64,000 bases of DNA from Ornithinibacillus massiliensis (GCF_018310345.1 NZ_JAGXBY010000007.1:62001-126000), one strand, 5' to 3'. Counted from the first letter of the stretch, positions 44,534 through 53,509 are shown. The notes: generated by a model from the letters alone, not told the origin. Translations and numbers: made by a program.

Positions 44534-45577
44534 TTGAAGAAAGCTTTTCAAAGCAGGAGTAACGTTTTATTCATGCTCGTGGTTGGGTTTGGAATCGTAA
44601 TGTTAGCAGCATGTGGTAGTGGAGCTAGCTCAGATAGTCATGCACATGAACTAGATTTCTCACATTTCTTTCCCCCAACACATTTTATGGAGGAAGAAAT
44701 TCAAAGCTTTGCAGCTGAATTAGAGGAAAAGACGGATGGAAGAATTAAGATTACTTCTTATCCAGGGGCTGCTTTAGCGGCACCAGATGAACATTTTGAT
44801 GCAGCTGCTACAGGATCGGTAGATTTTGCCTTAAGTGTACATGGATATACACCCGGGGAGTTTCCATTAACATCGGTAATGGAACTACCGTTTATGGCAA
44901 AAACAGCAATGTCCGGATCAGAAAATTTATGGAAGTTGATGAATGAATTTGATGAATTTGACGCGGAGTATGCGGGGACTGTCCCTTTATGGTTATATAC
45001 AACAGACCCAGGACAGCTGTTTACAGTGGATAAGCCGGTTAAGCGTATAGAGGACTTAAAAGGAATGAAAATTCGCTCCCCCTCACCAGAAACAAGCGAG
45101 TGGTTAGAAGCGCTGGGTGCGACACCAGTTTCGATGCCAATGAACGAAAACTTTGAGGCATTAGAACGTGGTGTAGTAGATGGGACGATAGCACCTTGGG
45201 AAGCGGTGAAGACTTGGGGGTTAGATGAGGTTATTAACTATGCGACAGTAGGAAACTTCTACTCTACTACGATGTTTGTTGTTATGAATGAGGATGTGTT
45301 TAATCGTTTGAATCAGGGGGATCAAGACATGCTTTTAGAGCTTGCTGGAGAAAGAATGGCGAAGAAAACAGGAGAAGTATTCGACCAGTACGGAAGAGAT
45401 GCTGTCGAGCAAGCAAAAGTAAAAGGAGTAGAAATCTATGAGTTGTCTAGTACAGAATTAGCTGAATGGAATGAATTTATCAATCCGACAATCGAAAGTT
45501 GGATTAATCAAGTCGAAGGTAAAGGATTACCGGGGCAAGCGGTGTATGACCGGGCAGTAGAGTTAAGTGGACAGTAA
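44534..45577 (+). CDS. TRAP transporter substrate-binding lipoprotein (DctP family)
   Basis: The TTG at 44534 has AAGGAG at good distance and gives 347 residues. The signal peptide ends in the lipobox LAAC (Cys27), so this is a lipid-anchored receptor. The mature part is DctP-like, with 'SHFFPPTHFMEEEIQSFAAELEEKT' at the start, the conserved Arg of 'GMKIRSPSPETSEWLEALGATPVSMP' that binds the substrate carboxylate, and 'LERGVVDGTIAPWEAVKTWGL'. The ligand is an organic acid, perhaps a sugar acid given the neighbouring polyol operons. Confidence 0.92.
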   Translation: MKKAFQSRSNVLFMLVVGFGIVMLAACGSGASSDSHAHELDFSHFFPPTHFMEEEIQSFAAELEEKTDGRIKITSYPGAALAAPDEHFDAAATGSVDFALSVHGYTPGEFPLTSVMELPFMAKTAMSGSENLWKLMNEFDEFDAEYAGTVPLWLYTTDPGQLFTVDKPVKRIEDLKGMKIRSPSPETSEWLEALGATPVSMPMNENFEALERGVVDGTIAPWEAVKTWGLDEVINYATVGNFYSTTMFVVMNEDVFNRLNQGDQDMLLELAGERMAKKTGEVFDQYGRDAVEQAKVKGVEIYELSSTELAEWNEFINPTIESWINQVEGKGLPGQAVYDRAVELSGQ

Positions 45578-45595
45578 GCTGGGAGTGAATAATCC

Positions 45596-46099
45596 ATGCC
45601 AAAGTTACTAGAGAAATCGGAGAGTCTTGTGATAAAAATTGTCGGGATTCAAGGACAAATTGCTAATGGTGTGCTGTTATTTATGATGGCCATTATAAGC
45701 TTCGATGTAATTGGGCGCAACTTTTTTAATCATCCTTTAAAAGGGACTTATGAAATGACTGAACTAAGTTCGGCGATGCTTGTTTTTTTGGCTCTTGCTA
45801 TCACCCATCAAAGAGGGAACCATATTACCATTGATTTCCTAGTAGAACGTTTTTCGAAAAAAGCTCAGAATCTATTACTTGGTGTAGTAGAAATGGTGAT
45901 TGCCCTAGTAGTGTTGCTCATCGCAATGCATATTTTTGAAAATGGGTTACGCATGATGGAAAGAAATTCTGCAACCACCGATTTAGGACTCCCGGTATAT
46001 CCCTTTCTTTTTATCATTGCTTTTACGTTGACTACATTTATGCTACTAGCATTCTTTAAAGCTATCGCATATTTTCGAATGGCGGTGATAAAAGGATGA
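45596..46099 (+). CDS. TRAP transporter small membrane subunit (DctQ family)
   Basis: This 167-residue protein has four membrane helices and family landmarks 'FDVIGRNFFNHPLKGTYEMTELSSAML' and 'HQRGNHITIDFLVERFS'. It partners the large DctM subunit in sodium-driven uptake of the ligand captured by the DctP protein. The stop overlaps the DctM start by four bases (ATGA). Gene order P-Q-M is standard. Confidence 0.92.
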   Translation: MPKLLEKSESLVIKIVGIQGQIANGVLLFMMAIISFDVIGRNFFNHPLKGTYEMTELSSAMLVFLALAITHQRGNHITIDFLVERFSKKAQNLLLGVVEMVIALVVLLIAMHIFENGLRMMERNSATTDLGLPVYPFLFIIAFTLTTFMLLAFFKAIAYFRMAVIKG

Positions 46100-47397
46100 G
46101 TCCTGAATGGATTGGGATTATTGGTATTGTAGCATTGCTCTTATTATTTGTGCTTCGAGTTCCTGTGGCGGTTTCACTTATTATGGTTGGAACGGTTGGT
46201 CTAGCACTCATACGAGGCTGGGATGCGGCACTAGTACAACTTGGGACGACGCCATTTTCCACAGCTAGTTCGTATTCACTGAGCGTTATTCCACTTTTTA
46301 TCTTAATGGGGATGTTTCTTTCTTATAGTGGGTTTGGTAGAGATTTATATACAGCAGTGGATGCGTGGATTGGCCATATTAAAGGTGGTCTAGCCATGAC
46401 TACCATTGGAACGAGTGCATTCTTCTCTGCAATCTCTGGGTCGGTAAATGCAACAACAGCGACGATGGCAAGAATTTCATTACCCGAAATGAAAAAATAC
46501 AAATATGATGATGCACTATCGACATCCTGTGTGGCCGCTGGGGGAACGCTCGGTATCCTGATTCCTCCTAGTGTTATACTTGTCTTATATGGGATATTGA
46601 CTATGGAGCCGATTGGTAAGTTATTGATTGCGGGGCTCGTGCCAGGTATTTTGCAAATGATTTTGTTTATGTTACTGATTTATATTATGGTATGGAGAAA
46701 GCCAAGTCTTGCGCCAGTTACAGAGAAAAAGCCTTTTGCTATGAAAATAAAATCGTTAACCTTTGTTTGGCCCTTTATCCTGTTGTTTGCATTAAGCATT
46801 GGTGGAATATATTATGGTTATTTTACGCCAACAGAAGCAGGTGGAGTAGGAGCTTTTGGTGCATTTCTGTTAACGATTATGGCAAGAAGATTAAGCTTTG
46901 AACATTTTAAAAAGTCACTAAGTGAGACAACGCGTTTAACAGCAGCGATTTTCTTCATCATTATTGGTGCAGATATTTTTAGTAAATTCCTGGCACTTAG
47001 TACCATTCCGGTTAAAATTACACAATATGTTTCCGGGCTAGCGTTACCTGCGATGGCAATCTTAGGACTGATTTTATTAGTTTACTTAGTGTTGGGATTA
47101 TTTCTAGAAGGCATTGCGATTTTTGTATTAACGTTGCCGGTAGTGTATCCACTAATTACGATGCTTGGCTTTGATGGGGTCTGGTTCGGTGTGGTCATGA
47201 TTCTAGTCATGAATATTGGACTATTGACACCACCGATGGGACTAAGTATTTATATCATTAGTAGTGTAGCGAAAGAGATTCCAGCCCAGCGAATTTTTAA
47301 AGGAGTTATCCCGATGCTTGGAATGATGGTTTTGTGCTTAATCTTAATTGTGGTTTTTCCTGGTATTGTACTGTTTTTACCAGAGTTGATGAAGTAA
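46096..47397 (+). CDS. TRAP transporter large membrane subunit (DctM family)
   Basis: The 433-residue transporter has about twelve membrane helices and typical DctM stretches: 'SVIPLFILMGMFLSYSG', 'GSVNATTATMARISLPEMKKYKYD', 'GGTLGILIPPSVILVLYGIL' and 'TPPMGLSIYIISSVAKEI'. It forms the sodium-coupled channel of the TRAP system with the DctQ subunit encoded by the overlapping upstream gene. A perfect terminator follows. Confidence 0.93.
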   Translation: MSPEWIGIIGIVALLLLFVLRVPVAVSLIMVGTVGLALIRGWDAALVQLGTTPFSTASSYSLSVIPLFILMGMFLSYSGFGRDLYTAVDAWIGHIKGGLAMTTIGTSAFFSAISGSVNATTATMARISLPEMKKYKYDDALSTSCVAAGGTLGILIPPSVILVLYGILTMEPIGKLLIAGLVPGILQMILFMLLIYIMVWRKPSLAPVTEKKPFAMKIKSLTFVWPFILLFALSIGGIYYGYFTPTEAGGVGAFGAFLLTIMARRLSFEHFKKSLSETTRLTAAIFFIIIGADIFSKFLALSTIPVKITQYVSGLALPAMAILGLILLVYLVLGLFLEGIAIFVLTLPVVYPLITMLGFDGVWFGVVMILVMNIGLLTPPMGLSIYIISSVAKEIPAQRIFKGVIPMLGMMVLCLILIVVFPGIVLFLPELMK

Positions 47398-47406
47398 ACC
47401 AGTAAA

Positions 47407-47443
47407 TGCTCTGAAGAAAGGTGCGTTTCTTCAGAGCATTTTT
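47407..47443 (+). terminator. Terminator of the TRAP operon
   Basis: TGCTCTGAAGAAA and TTTCTTCAGAGCA pair perfectly over 13 bp around GGTGCG and are followed by TTTTT. Confidence 0.92.
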
Positions 47444-47490
47444 AGGTTGTTATAAAGGGAAAGTATAGAATGTATGTTGTTTTGTTATAT

Positions 47491-48672
47491 TCACGCTACA
47501 CGATCCCTTATAGACCTAAATCTCGCATAGATTAATAGTCCAATCATTAGAATACTCAATCCTAATAATACGATAGCGTCCCAGAAGTATTGACTACTAG
47601 GTGTCCATAGGTATTTCCATATATGAGCGAATATAGCAATCATTTGTGGTAGGAAATAGAGTGCAAATAAGCACGTAATCAGTACTATTCCAATAACATA
47701 GAACACACTATACAGTCTTACTGCAGATAACTCACTCTTGTAGACAGTTGTAGTAGTATCTTGCTTGATAAAAGAGAGCCATTTACTTAAATAATTCTTC
47801 CCACTCTCCATTAGATTATAGCTTCCAGTTATATTTTCAATAATAAAATAAATATCGGTTTTCATAAAGAAACTAAATTGATAGATTGTTTTTACAAAAA
47901 TATCAAAAATGATAATCCCGAGTAATCCGAATAGAAGTGGATTCGAATCGCCAATTAATAATGTAAGTGAAAAAGCTATAAAAAGTGTCACCTGTTCAAA
48001 TGACATCCCGGCGAAATATAACGGGTTTCGCTGCCTTGGGGCAAGTTTCCAAGCAGCTGTTAAATCTGTTTCGAACACAATTAAAAAAAGCCTGTTGCCA
48101 ATATCGAGCTTGGTTGGCAAATTATATGAACGGATAGCTAGAATATGGCCGAATTCATGAATCAGAATAAGTATTAATGAAATCCCCATATATGTCAGCA
48201 TATTCGCTATCATGGAATCAAAAATAAAAATATCTTGATAATGTGGTAAAAGTTCTGGATGTAATAGGATGAATCCTATATTTATGAACAACAAAAGAAG
48301 ATAAATTTTGTTGGAAATCTTATTGAAAAAAATGCTGGCGAAATTAGCTGAAATCCAATCAAAGGCATTTGTTGACTTGTTCTTTTGGGAAGTGGTAACT
48401 ATCTCACCATCGATTTCTTTCACCAAACCAAATTCAACTAATTGTTCAACAAAAGGAATAATCTCTACGTCCTCATTAGGGTAATTAGTCTTCAATATCT
48501 GTTCGATTTCGGCTAACCCTTTGCCATTATTGATTAATTCAATTGCATCGATGCAAACCTTAGGCATTTCATAGAATTCACCAGACTGATTGTCTTCCAC
48601 AATATAATGTTTTTTATCTTGGCGAATCTCTAAATCGACTAAGCTAAGTGTTGATTCAAGTGTTAGATTCAT
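47491..48672 (-). CDS. M50-type membrane zinc protease with an N-terminal PqqD/RRE-like domain
   Basis: The 393-residue protein has two parts. Residues about 1-90 resemble PqqD/RiPP recognition elements: 'YIVEDNQSGEFYEMP', a helix 'CIDAIELINNGKGLAEIEQIL' (split here at 20) and 'EIIPFVEQLVEFGLVKE'. Residues about 120-390 form a site-2-protease-like membrane domain with zinc motif HEFGH (172-176) in a helix and a later Asp274 ('KTDIY') as the likely third ligand. Such fusions mature ribosomal peptides, as YydH does in B. subtilis. It lies downstream of a 22-codon peptide gene and a hairpin, which strongly suggests that this peptide is its substrate. Confidence 0.85.
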   Translation of the reverse strand: MNLTLESTLSLVDLEIRQDKKHYIVEDNQSGEFYEMPKVCIDAIELINNGKGLAEIEQILKTNYPNEDVEIIPFVEQLVEFGLVKEIDGEIVTTSQKNKSTNAFDWISANFASIFFNKISNKIYLLLLFINIGFILLHPELLPHYQDIFIFDSMIANMLTYMGISLILILIHEFGHILAIRSYNLPTKLDIGNRLFLIVFETDLTAAWKLAPRQRNPLYFAGMSFEQVTLFIAFSLTLLIGDSNPLLFGLLGIIIFDIFVKTIYQFSFFMKTDIYFIIENITGSYNLMESGKNYLSKWLSFIKQDTTTTVYKSELSAVRLYSVFYVIGIVLITCLFALYFLPQMIAIFAHIWKYLWTPSSQYFWDAIVLLGLSILMIGLLIYARFRSIRDRVA

Positions 48673-48699
48673 GTTTACACCGCCACTTTTTATAATAAT

Positions 48700-48723
48700 A
48701 GGATGCTAGTAATCTAGCATCCT
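48700..48723 (-). promoter_or_regulatory. 10-bp perfect hairpin between the peptide and protease genes
   Basis: On the minus strand AGGATGCTAG, a four-base loop and CTAGCATCCT form a perfect stem, followed by ATTATTAT rather than a pure T run. It begins nine bases after the peptide stop codon. It may act as a leaky terminator or 3' stabiliser giving more peptide mRNA than protease mRNA. Confidence 0.75.
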
Positions 48724-48731
48724 TATGCTTT

Positions 48732-48800
48732 TTAGTATGGGCGTCCAAAGATGCACCACCAGCACGTAACTTTTATTTTTTTAAGTTTGCGGATTTTCAA
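48732..48800 (-). CDS. 22-residue peptide gene, candidate precursor of a modified or processed peptide
   Basis: A TTG start with a strong ribosome site (AAAGGGGG, nine bases spacing) opens a 22-codon frame. The product has a strongly basic first half (MKIRKLKKIKVT, residues 1-12) and a compact aromatic, cysteine-paired second half (CWWCIFGRPY, 13-22). It lies 27 bases after the HD-GYP gene and 59 bases before the RRE-protease gene on the same strand. This leader/core split, the position beside a RiPP-type protease and the hairpin after it all fit a precursor peptide. No homologue is known to me, so the gene is inferred from layout. Confidence 0.65.
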   Translation of the reverse strand: MKIRKLKKIKVTCWWCIFGRPY

Positions 48801-48827
48801 GTTTAAACACCCCCTTTCAAGTTATGC

Positions 48828-49982
48828 CTAGTTGCTATTGTGTTTTGAGTGAATTTTTTCCCAATCAGGAAATATACTTTGAAAGATTTCTACTAATTTA
48901 GGATCAAATTGTGTTCCTTTTCCTTCAATAATACGTTCATATGCATCTTCCAAAGATAAAGCAGGCCTGTATGATCTAGATGAAGTCATAGCATCAAAAG
49001 CATCAGCAAGTGCAGTAATTCTTGCTAATAGTGGCGATTCTTCACCTTTCAAGCCATCAGGATAGCCTTTTCCATCCCAGCGCTCGTGATGATGTAATAC
49101 AACATCTATATTAGCTGATATCCCTTCAACATCTTCAACAGCTTCTGCCCCTACACGTGGATGTGTTTTGATTATGTCATATTCCTCGTTTGAAAGTTTT
49201 CCAGGTTTAGTTAAAATAGCATCAGGTATATGAATTTTTCCAATATCATGTAATAAGCAAGCATAATAAAAATATCTTAACTCATCTTTATCAAATTTTT
49301 CTGTTGCAGTAGCTAATGACATTGCATACTCAGCGACACGTTCACTATGGCCCCGGGTATATGGATCTTTAAGTTCAAGGGTGGCAATAATTCCTTTTAC
49401 AATCCCTTCTATTTGTCTATCATAAGAACTCATAACCGTTTCTACGTAACTAATGATACGATGTAAAATAATGAAACTAATCATATAGAGAACAATGACT
49501 ACTAATAAGGGTAGCATTACTTCTGAGAAGTCGAGAAATAAGCCAACCATAATATATTTTATAGTGGTACCTAAGAAGACTACGTAGAAGTATTTTTTAT
49601 TTACGAATATAGGTGCGAATAAAATAATTACTACTTCTACTAAATTTCCACTACTATATGGAAAATCGGTAGTTGAATAATACCAGATGTCACCTATCAT
49701 AGTGATTGTAGTATAGCTGATAAAATAAAGGTATTTAATTAACCATAATTTCTTCTTTTTGAACAGATAAAAGGTTACGGGTACAAGGAACCCGACCACT
49801 AAATATAGAAAATAGTCTTTAATACTTAGCGAAATACCTTCCTCAGATCCCCATGGAAGTATAGGAAATAAGTAATAATAAATAACATCATAGATTAAAA
49901 ACGTCCCATAAAATAACCCTAAAAACCACTTTGTGGCTTGTTTCTCTTCATATAATAAAGATTTGTGAAGTGTTTTTTCCAT
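48828..49982 (-). CDS. Membrane HD-GYP domain protein (cyclic-di-GMP phosphodiesterase type)
   Basis: The 384-residue protein has six or so membrane helices in residues 15-178, a short coiled linker, and an HD-GYP domain (190-375). The domain has 'RGHSERVAEYA' (211-220), HDIGK (245-249), 'LHHHERWDGKGYPDG' with GYP at 306-308, and 'ALADAFDAMTS'. The metal and GYP motifs are intact, so it should hydrolyse cyclic-di-GMP or a related dinucleotide. The membrane part has no known sensor family I can name. It is the first gene of the unit with the peptide and RRE-protease genes, so the membrane domain is a candidate receptor for the peptide. Confidence 0.88.
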   Translation of the reverse strand: MEKTLHKSLLYEEKQATKWFLGLFYGTFLIYDVIYYYLFPILPWGSEEGISLSIKDYFLYLVVGFLVPVTFYLFKKKKLWLIKYLYFISYTTITMIGDIWYYSTTDFPYSSGNLVEVVIILFAPIFVNKKYFYVVFLGTTIKYIMVGLFLDFSEVMLPLLVVIVLYMISFIILHRIISYVETVMSSYDRQIEGIVKGIIATLELKDPYTRGHSERVAEYAMSLATATEKFDKDELRYFYYACLLHDIGKIHIPDAILTKPGKLSNEEYDIIKTHPRVGAEAVEDVEGISANIDVVLHHHERWDGKGYPDGLKGEESPLLARITALADAFDAMTSSRSYRPALSLEDAYERIIEGKGTQFDPKLVEIFQSIFPDWEKIHSKHNSN

Positions 49983-50761
49983 GATGAATCCTCTCTGAAA
50001 AATAATAATGGAAATTAGTTACACTAGGATTGACTTATTGAAAATAGTTAACCGCATACATTTTATTCTCTAAAGCGAAAGTCACCTATCAAATGTTTGT
50101 TTATTTATTGATTAATTAATTATACTAGGATGTTAACTAGTAGATAATTCCCTTGAAGTACGATCATCAAACCTATGACACTATGTATGTAATGAATTAA
50201 ATCATTTTCAATGGTAAAAACAGTAAAAGGCTCAATCTTTCACATGATGCTAATGGCTAAGTAATTATTTTCCCCCATATATACCAGCTTAATAGTCATG
50301 TTGATTGGAATATAGGATATAATTTTTTCAAACAGTCCAAGCAATCCCGATACTTGGGACATTAAATAAAATATGTACGTTTATTCTACTCAAAATATGA
50401 CCTATCAAAGACAAGGTGTAATAGTGATTTATTTGCATGATTTTCATAGGTGTAAACTACTATTTTTTTCACTAATGTATTTAGTATAAAGCAACTTTTA
50501 TAAACTGTAAATTATAAATAAACGCACATTAATAGTTCTTTATACCTAAATGTTACGTGCTCTTCTCTTTGTTAGTGAAGATTTGATTGAGGATATATAG
50601 GGAGATAGACTGTCGTAATCTTCAAATTTATAATAAAGTTGTACAGTGTAGGTACGTTTTTACGATTAGGGGTTAGTAATGTTATTAATCCACAAATCAA
50701 TCCATTGGTTTTTTATAGAGTTATACGATTTCTTTATTTTGACGATAGGAGCCGTGAAATA
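49983..50761. other. 779-bp divergent intergenic region, no gene seen
   Basis: This very AT-rich stretch separates the minus-strand HD-GYP unit from the HAD gene. It contains TTGATTAATTAATTA-type palindromic sequence near 50108-50123. A 40-codon minus-strand frame at 50240-50362 lacks a ribosome site and was not accepted. The open frame continuing upstream of the HAD start to 50639 is likewise without a ribosome site. Confidence 0.5.
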
Positions 50762-51535
50762 ATGAAGAAATGGATTACCTTTGATTTAGATGGAACTTTG
50801 ATGCAGAATCCTTTTGGAAAGTGGGTATTTCCGGAGATTGAACAACTATATAACGATTGCATTGGTGATGATCAAGCGAATGGGATTAGAAGTGAACTGA
50901 TTAAAGAGCATCGTAGGCGAATGAAGGCAGGATTAATTGTTGATGCTTATGATTGGGATGATATTGTAAGGCATGTATTCTCAACAAATGGTGTATTTGT
51001 ACATGTAGATGTTGCGGAGCTGCTAGTCAAACACACGAAGCCTCCTAAGGTATATCTATTGGAAGAAAATATTCTTCAAGATTTACAAATTCTTCGGGAA
51101 AAGGGCTTCAATTTAGCGGTAGTCACCAATGGATTTGAAAAATACCAGAAGCCTGTCATGGACGCATTAGGTTTAACAAGTTTTTTCGATGTTATTATTA
51201 CCCCTGAAAAAGCAAGGTATGGCAAGCCACAGATTAATATGGTTAAGGAATTACATGATACAAATAATGAAATTGTAGCTCATGTAGGTGATAGACTAGA
51301 TCATGACGTGACTATGGCAAATGAATTAAATGTGTTATCCATTTTGTTCCATCAAGAAATGCCAGAAACAATTCTTAGTGTAGACCCTAAGAAACGACAA
51401 TATACATGTATGGACTGGCTTGAAATGAAATGGAAGCGGGAAACTGGGGTAGAAACCCTTCCACTTCCATTGTCCGCTATCCCTAAAATGATTATTTGCA
51501 CCATGAAGGAGATTAGTATGGAGTCCCTCAGCTAA
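50762..51535 (+). CDS. HAD-family hydrolase (phosphatase)
   Basis: The ATG at 50762 begins MKKWITFDLDGTLMQ, so motif I (DLDGT) lies at the very N-terminus as usual; TAGGAG stands ten bases before it. The 257-residue protein has motif II ('VVTNG'), the motif III lysine ('YGKPQINM') and motif IV ('HVGDRLDHDV'), with a helical cap between I and II. It resembles YsaA/PynA-like small-molecule phosphatases. The substrate cannot be predicted. The coding end forms one arm of a convergent terminator hairpin. Confidence 0.88.
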   Translation: MKKWITFDLDGTLMQNPFGKWVFPEIEQLYNDCIGDDQANGIRSELIKEHRRRMKAGLIVDAYDWDDIVRHVFSTNGVFVHVDVAELLVKHTKPPKVYLLEENILQDLQILREKGFNLAVVTNGFEKYQKPVMDALGLTSFFDVIITPEKARYGKPQINMVKELHDTNNEIVAHVGDRLDHDVTMANELNVLSILFHQEMPETILSVDPKKRQYTCMDWLEMKWKRETGVETLPLPLSAIPKMIICTMKEISMESLS

Positions 51536-51552
51536 TAGCATGAGGGACTCCA
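51519..51552. terminator. Convergent terminator hairpin overlapping the HAD stop
   Basis: TGGAGTCCCTCA (51519-51530) and TGAGGGACTCCA (51541-51552) are perfect complements. The T run is poor on both sides, but the position between convergent genes fits shared termination. Confidence 0.7.
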
Positions 51553-51555
51553 CTC

Positions 51556-52020
51556 TTAGGCTTCTTTTTCTAACAGGTTACTAACTGCTCCAATTAATAC
51601 ACCAAGTGCTGCGCCCCCTAATACTTCAACAGGCATGTGACCAAGCATTTCTTTTAATTCCTTTTCTCGCTTGCGATACTTATATCCTGGATGGTGCTCT
51701 GCTAATTTCTCAAGCTCTTCATACATATCATTCACCGCTATAGCGGTTTGTCCTGCTTGCCAACGGATTCCCATTGCGTCATACATGACGATTAAGCTGA
51801 ATATACTACTAATTCCAAAATCCATCGATGAGATCCCTCTTTTAAAGCCGACGTAACTTGTTAAAGATGTAACCGCAGCGGAATGGGAGCTCGGCATATC
51901 ACCGGACCCAAACATCTTCTTCCAATCCCATACACCGGTTTCCTTATAATGAAGTGGTACTTTTAAGAACTGTGCTGCACCTATTCCAATTAATGCAGTA
52001 GTCATGGCACGATTTAGCAT
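51556..52020 (-). CDS. DUF212/PAP2-like membrane protein (YuiD type)
   Basis: The 154-residue protein is full length for the divergent PAP2 (DUF212) family: 'AQFLKVPLHY', 'GSGDMPSSHSAAVTSL' with the Ser-His phosphatase-like motif, 'YDAMGIRWQAGQ' and the closing 'LGHMPVEVLGGAALGVLIG'. It has about four membrane segments. Homologues such as B. subtilis YuiD are annotated as possible acid phosphatases, but no activity is established. It is monocistronic. Confidence 0.88.
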   Translation of the reverse strand: MLNRAMTTALIGIGAAQFLKVPLHYKETGVWDWKKMFGSGDMPSSHSAAVTSLTSYVGFKRGISSMDFGISSIFSLIVMYDAMGIRWQAGQTAIAVNDMYEELEKLAEHHPGYKYRKREKELKEMLGHMPVEVLGGAALGVLIGAVSNLLEKEA

Positions 52021-52252
52021 AAATTCACCTCAGCTTATTCATTTGCAAATAAAATAGGATTTATGTATGAAAGGCTCGTTATTCTAGAGAGGTTTTAATG
52101 GTTCGATTGGAAGTGTGTAGGAGTACATGGAACCATAGAAATTTAGCCAAATAAACGATAAATATTTGAAACATAACTGTAATCGAATTCCTAGATGAGA
52201 TGTTGTATGATAAGTGATAGATTGGAATATATTTCAACTTAGGGTGAGGGCT

Positions 52253-52690
52253 ATGGGACGAAAGAACAGACAGGATTATCAACTAGATGGATTTAGTCAA
52301 GAAATAAGTCAGACTGTTCAGCAATTAGGGGATTTAAGAGAGCTTGACTTAGAAAATTATATCAGCAAGCTTATAAGGCGTAGTGACTCGAAAAAATTTG
52401 CATGTGAAATTATTCGTTGCCTGGAAATAATCAATGATCAGGGAATGAAGATAACAGAAAAAGATAAGAAGAAAAATGCGGCTAAAATTGAAGAGCTGAA
52501 AGAAAGCATGCAGAAAAAAAGTCTAACACCAATGGAAAAAAGATTCATCTATGAAGAAATTGCTGATTTAATACGGGAGATGGAATCGATTCGTCGCTAT
52601 TGGCTACAGAAATCGCTCACTAGTTTTAAATATGTTGGTGCAGCAGGGGCAGTTTTAGGTGTAGCGCTTTTATTTAGAAAAAGAAAATAA
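52253..52690 (+). CDS. Small coiled-coil protein with a C-terminal membrane tail
   Basis: The ATG at 52253 follows AGGGTGAGGG and gives 145 residues. The first 120 residues are charged and helical, including a heptad-like stretch 'KDKKKNAAKIEELKESMQKK'. A C-terminal hydrophobic segment (about 124-141, 'YVGAAGAVLGVALLF') and a basic end (RKRK) follow. This predicts a tail-anchored or C-out single-pass protein. No catalytic motif is visible and I do not recognise a family. Confidence 0.7.
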   Translation: MGRKNRQDYQLDGFSQEISQTVQQLGDLRELDLENYISKLIRRSDSKKFACEIIRCLEIINDQGMKITEKDKKKNAAKIEELKESMQKKSLTPMEKRFIYEEIADLIREMESIRRYWLQKSLTSFKYVGAAGAVLGVALLFRKRK

Positions 52691-52700
52691 TACAGGTTTC

Positions 52701-52728
52701 CACCTCATCTATTGATGGGGTGTTTTTT
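52701..52728 (+). terminator. Terminator of the tail-anchored protein gene
   Basis: CACCTCAT and ATGGGGTG pair over eight positions with one G-U pair, followed by TTTTTT, ten bases after the stop. Confidence 0.82.
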
Positions 52729-52874
52729 GTTATAAATATTTTTCGGATTTTGTCGGAATTTATTGATTTTCATGTATGATTGTCTTTATACTAATATTAC
52801 GGTCTTATTAGGATTACTAATACTTATAATTTGTCACAGTAAACATTAAACCTACCCTAGAAGGAGGAGCAGCT

Positions 52875-53333
52875 TTGAGCGTAACAGATGAAAAAAATCA
52901 AGTCATCACTGCCTTATTAAATGGCACCATCATGTCAGTTAGAAATTCAATTCCTATTCAGGCTAATATAGGAAAGCCTGAACTTTTTAGTAATGCTCTA
53001 CAGTTCCAATTTGGTGTTTTTATTGGCATTACCGGCGATGTTAGAGGTAAATTAGTTTTATCTGGTGATAGGCAAGTCTTTAGTAGAATTGGCGAGGCAA
53101 TGTTTGGCATGCCCATTCAGGATGATATGCTTGTCTCACTAAGTGGAGAATTAGGTAATATCATTGCAGGTGGACTATCGACTAATATTGGACAAAATGG
53201 GATGAAAACAGATATAACTGCTCCAACGATTATGGAAGGGATAACAAAGCTTCTAGGGTATGATAAGGTCATTCGATTACCGATAGGCTTTCAAGCTGTT
53301 GGTGACCTCCATTTATACCTTGTAATAGATTAA
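52875..53333 (+). CDS. cheX: Chemotaxis protein CheX-like phosphatase
   Basis: A TTG start behind AGAAGGAGGAG gives 152 residues, the normal CheX length. The conserved phosphatase helix reads 'SLSGELGNIIAGGLSTNIG', with the Glu and Asn that attack phospho-CheY. CheX removes phosphate from CheY in chemotaxis signalling. The gene stands alone, away from flagellar operons, so it could instead serve another receiver domain. Confidence 0.85.
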   Translation: MSVTDEKNQVITALLNGTIMSVRNSIPIQANIGKPELFSNALQFQFGVFIGITGDVRGKLVLSGDRQVFSRIGEAMFGMPIQDDMLVSLSGELGNIIAGGLSTNIGQNGMKTDITAPTIMEGITKLLGYDKVIRLPIGFQAVGDLHLYLVID

Positions 53334-53340
53334 ATTAGGA

Positions 53341-53372
53341 AGCAATGCATTGTTCATAATGTATTGCTTTTT
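53341..53372 (+). terminator. Terminator of the CheX-like gene
   Basis: AGCAATGCATT and AATGTATTGCT pair with one G-U pair around a short loop and are followed by TTTTTA. Confidence 0.85.
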
Positions 53373-53509
53373 ATTGTGAATACTAGGTCCATTTACCTGG
53401 ATTAGTAAAGTAAAAAAAGAGGAATAGATAGAGTAGAGTTGATTCTCAAATATATGAGATTGACTCGAGGAAGGATTACTTTATTTTATACACTCGGGGG
53501 AGGTTTTTC

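Noticed and set aside
50240..50362. 40-codon minus-strand frame upstream of the HD-GYP gene as a second small peptide
   Set aside because: No ribosome site precedes its ATG, composition follows the AT-rich background and no feature recalls the CWWC peptide.
50639..50761. N-terminal extension of the HAD hydrolase
   Set aside because: No ribosome site at the upstream start; catalytic motif I normally lies within the first ten or so residues, as it does from 50762.
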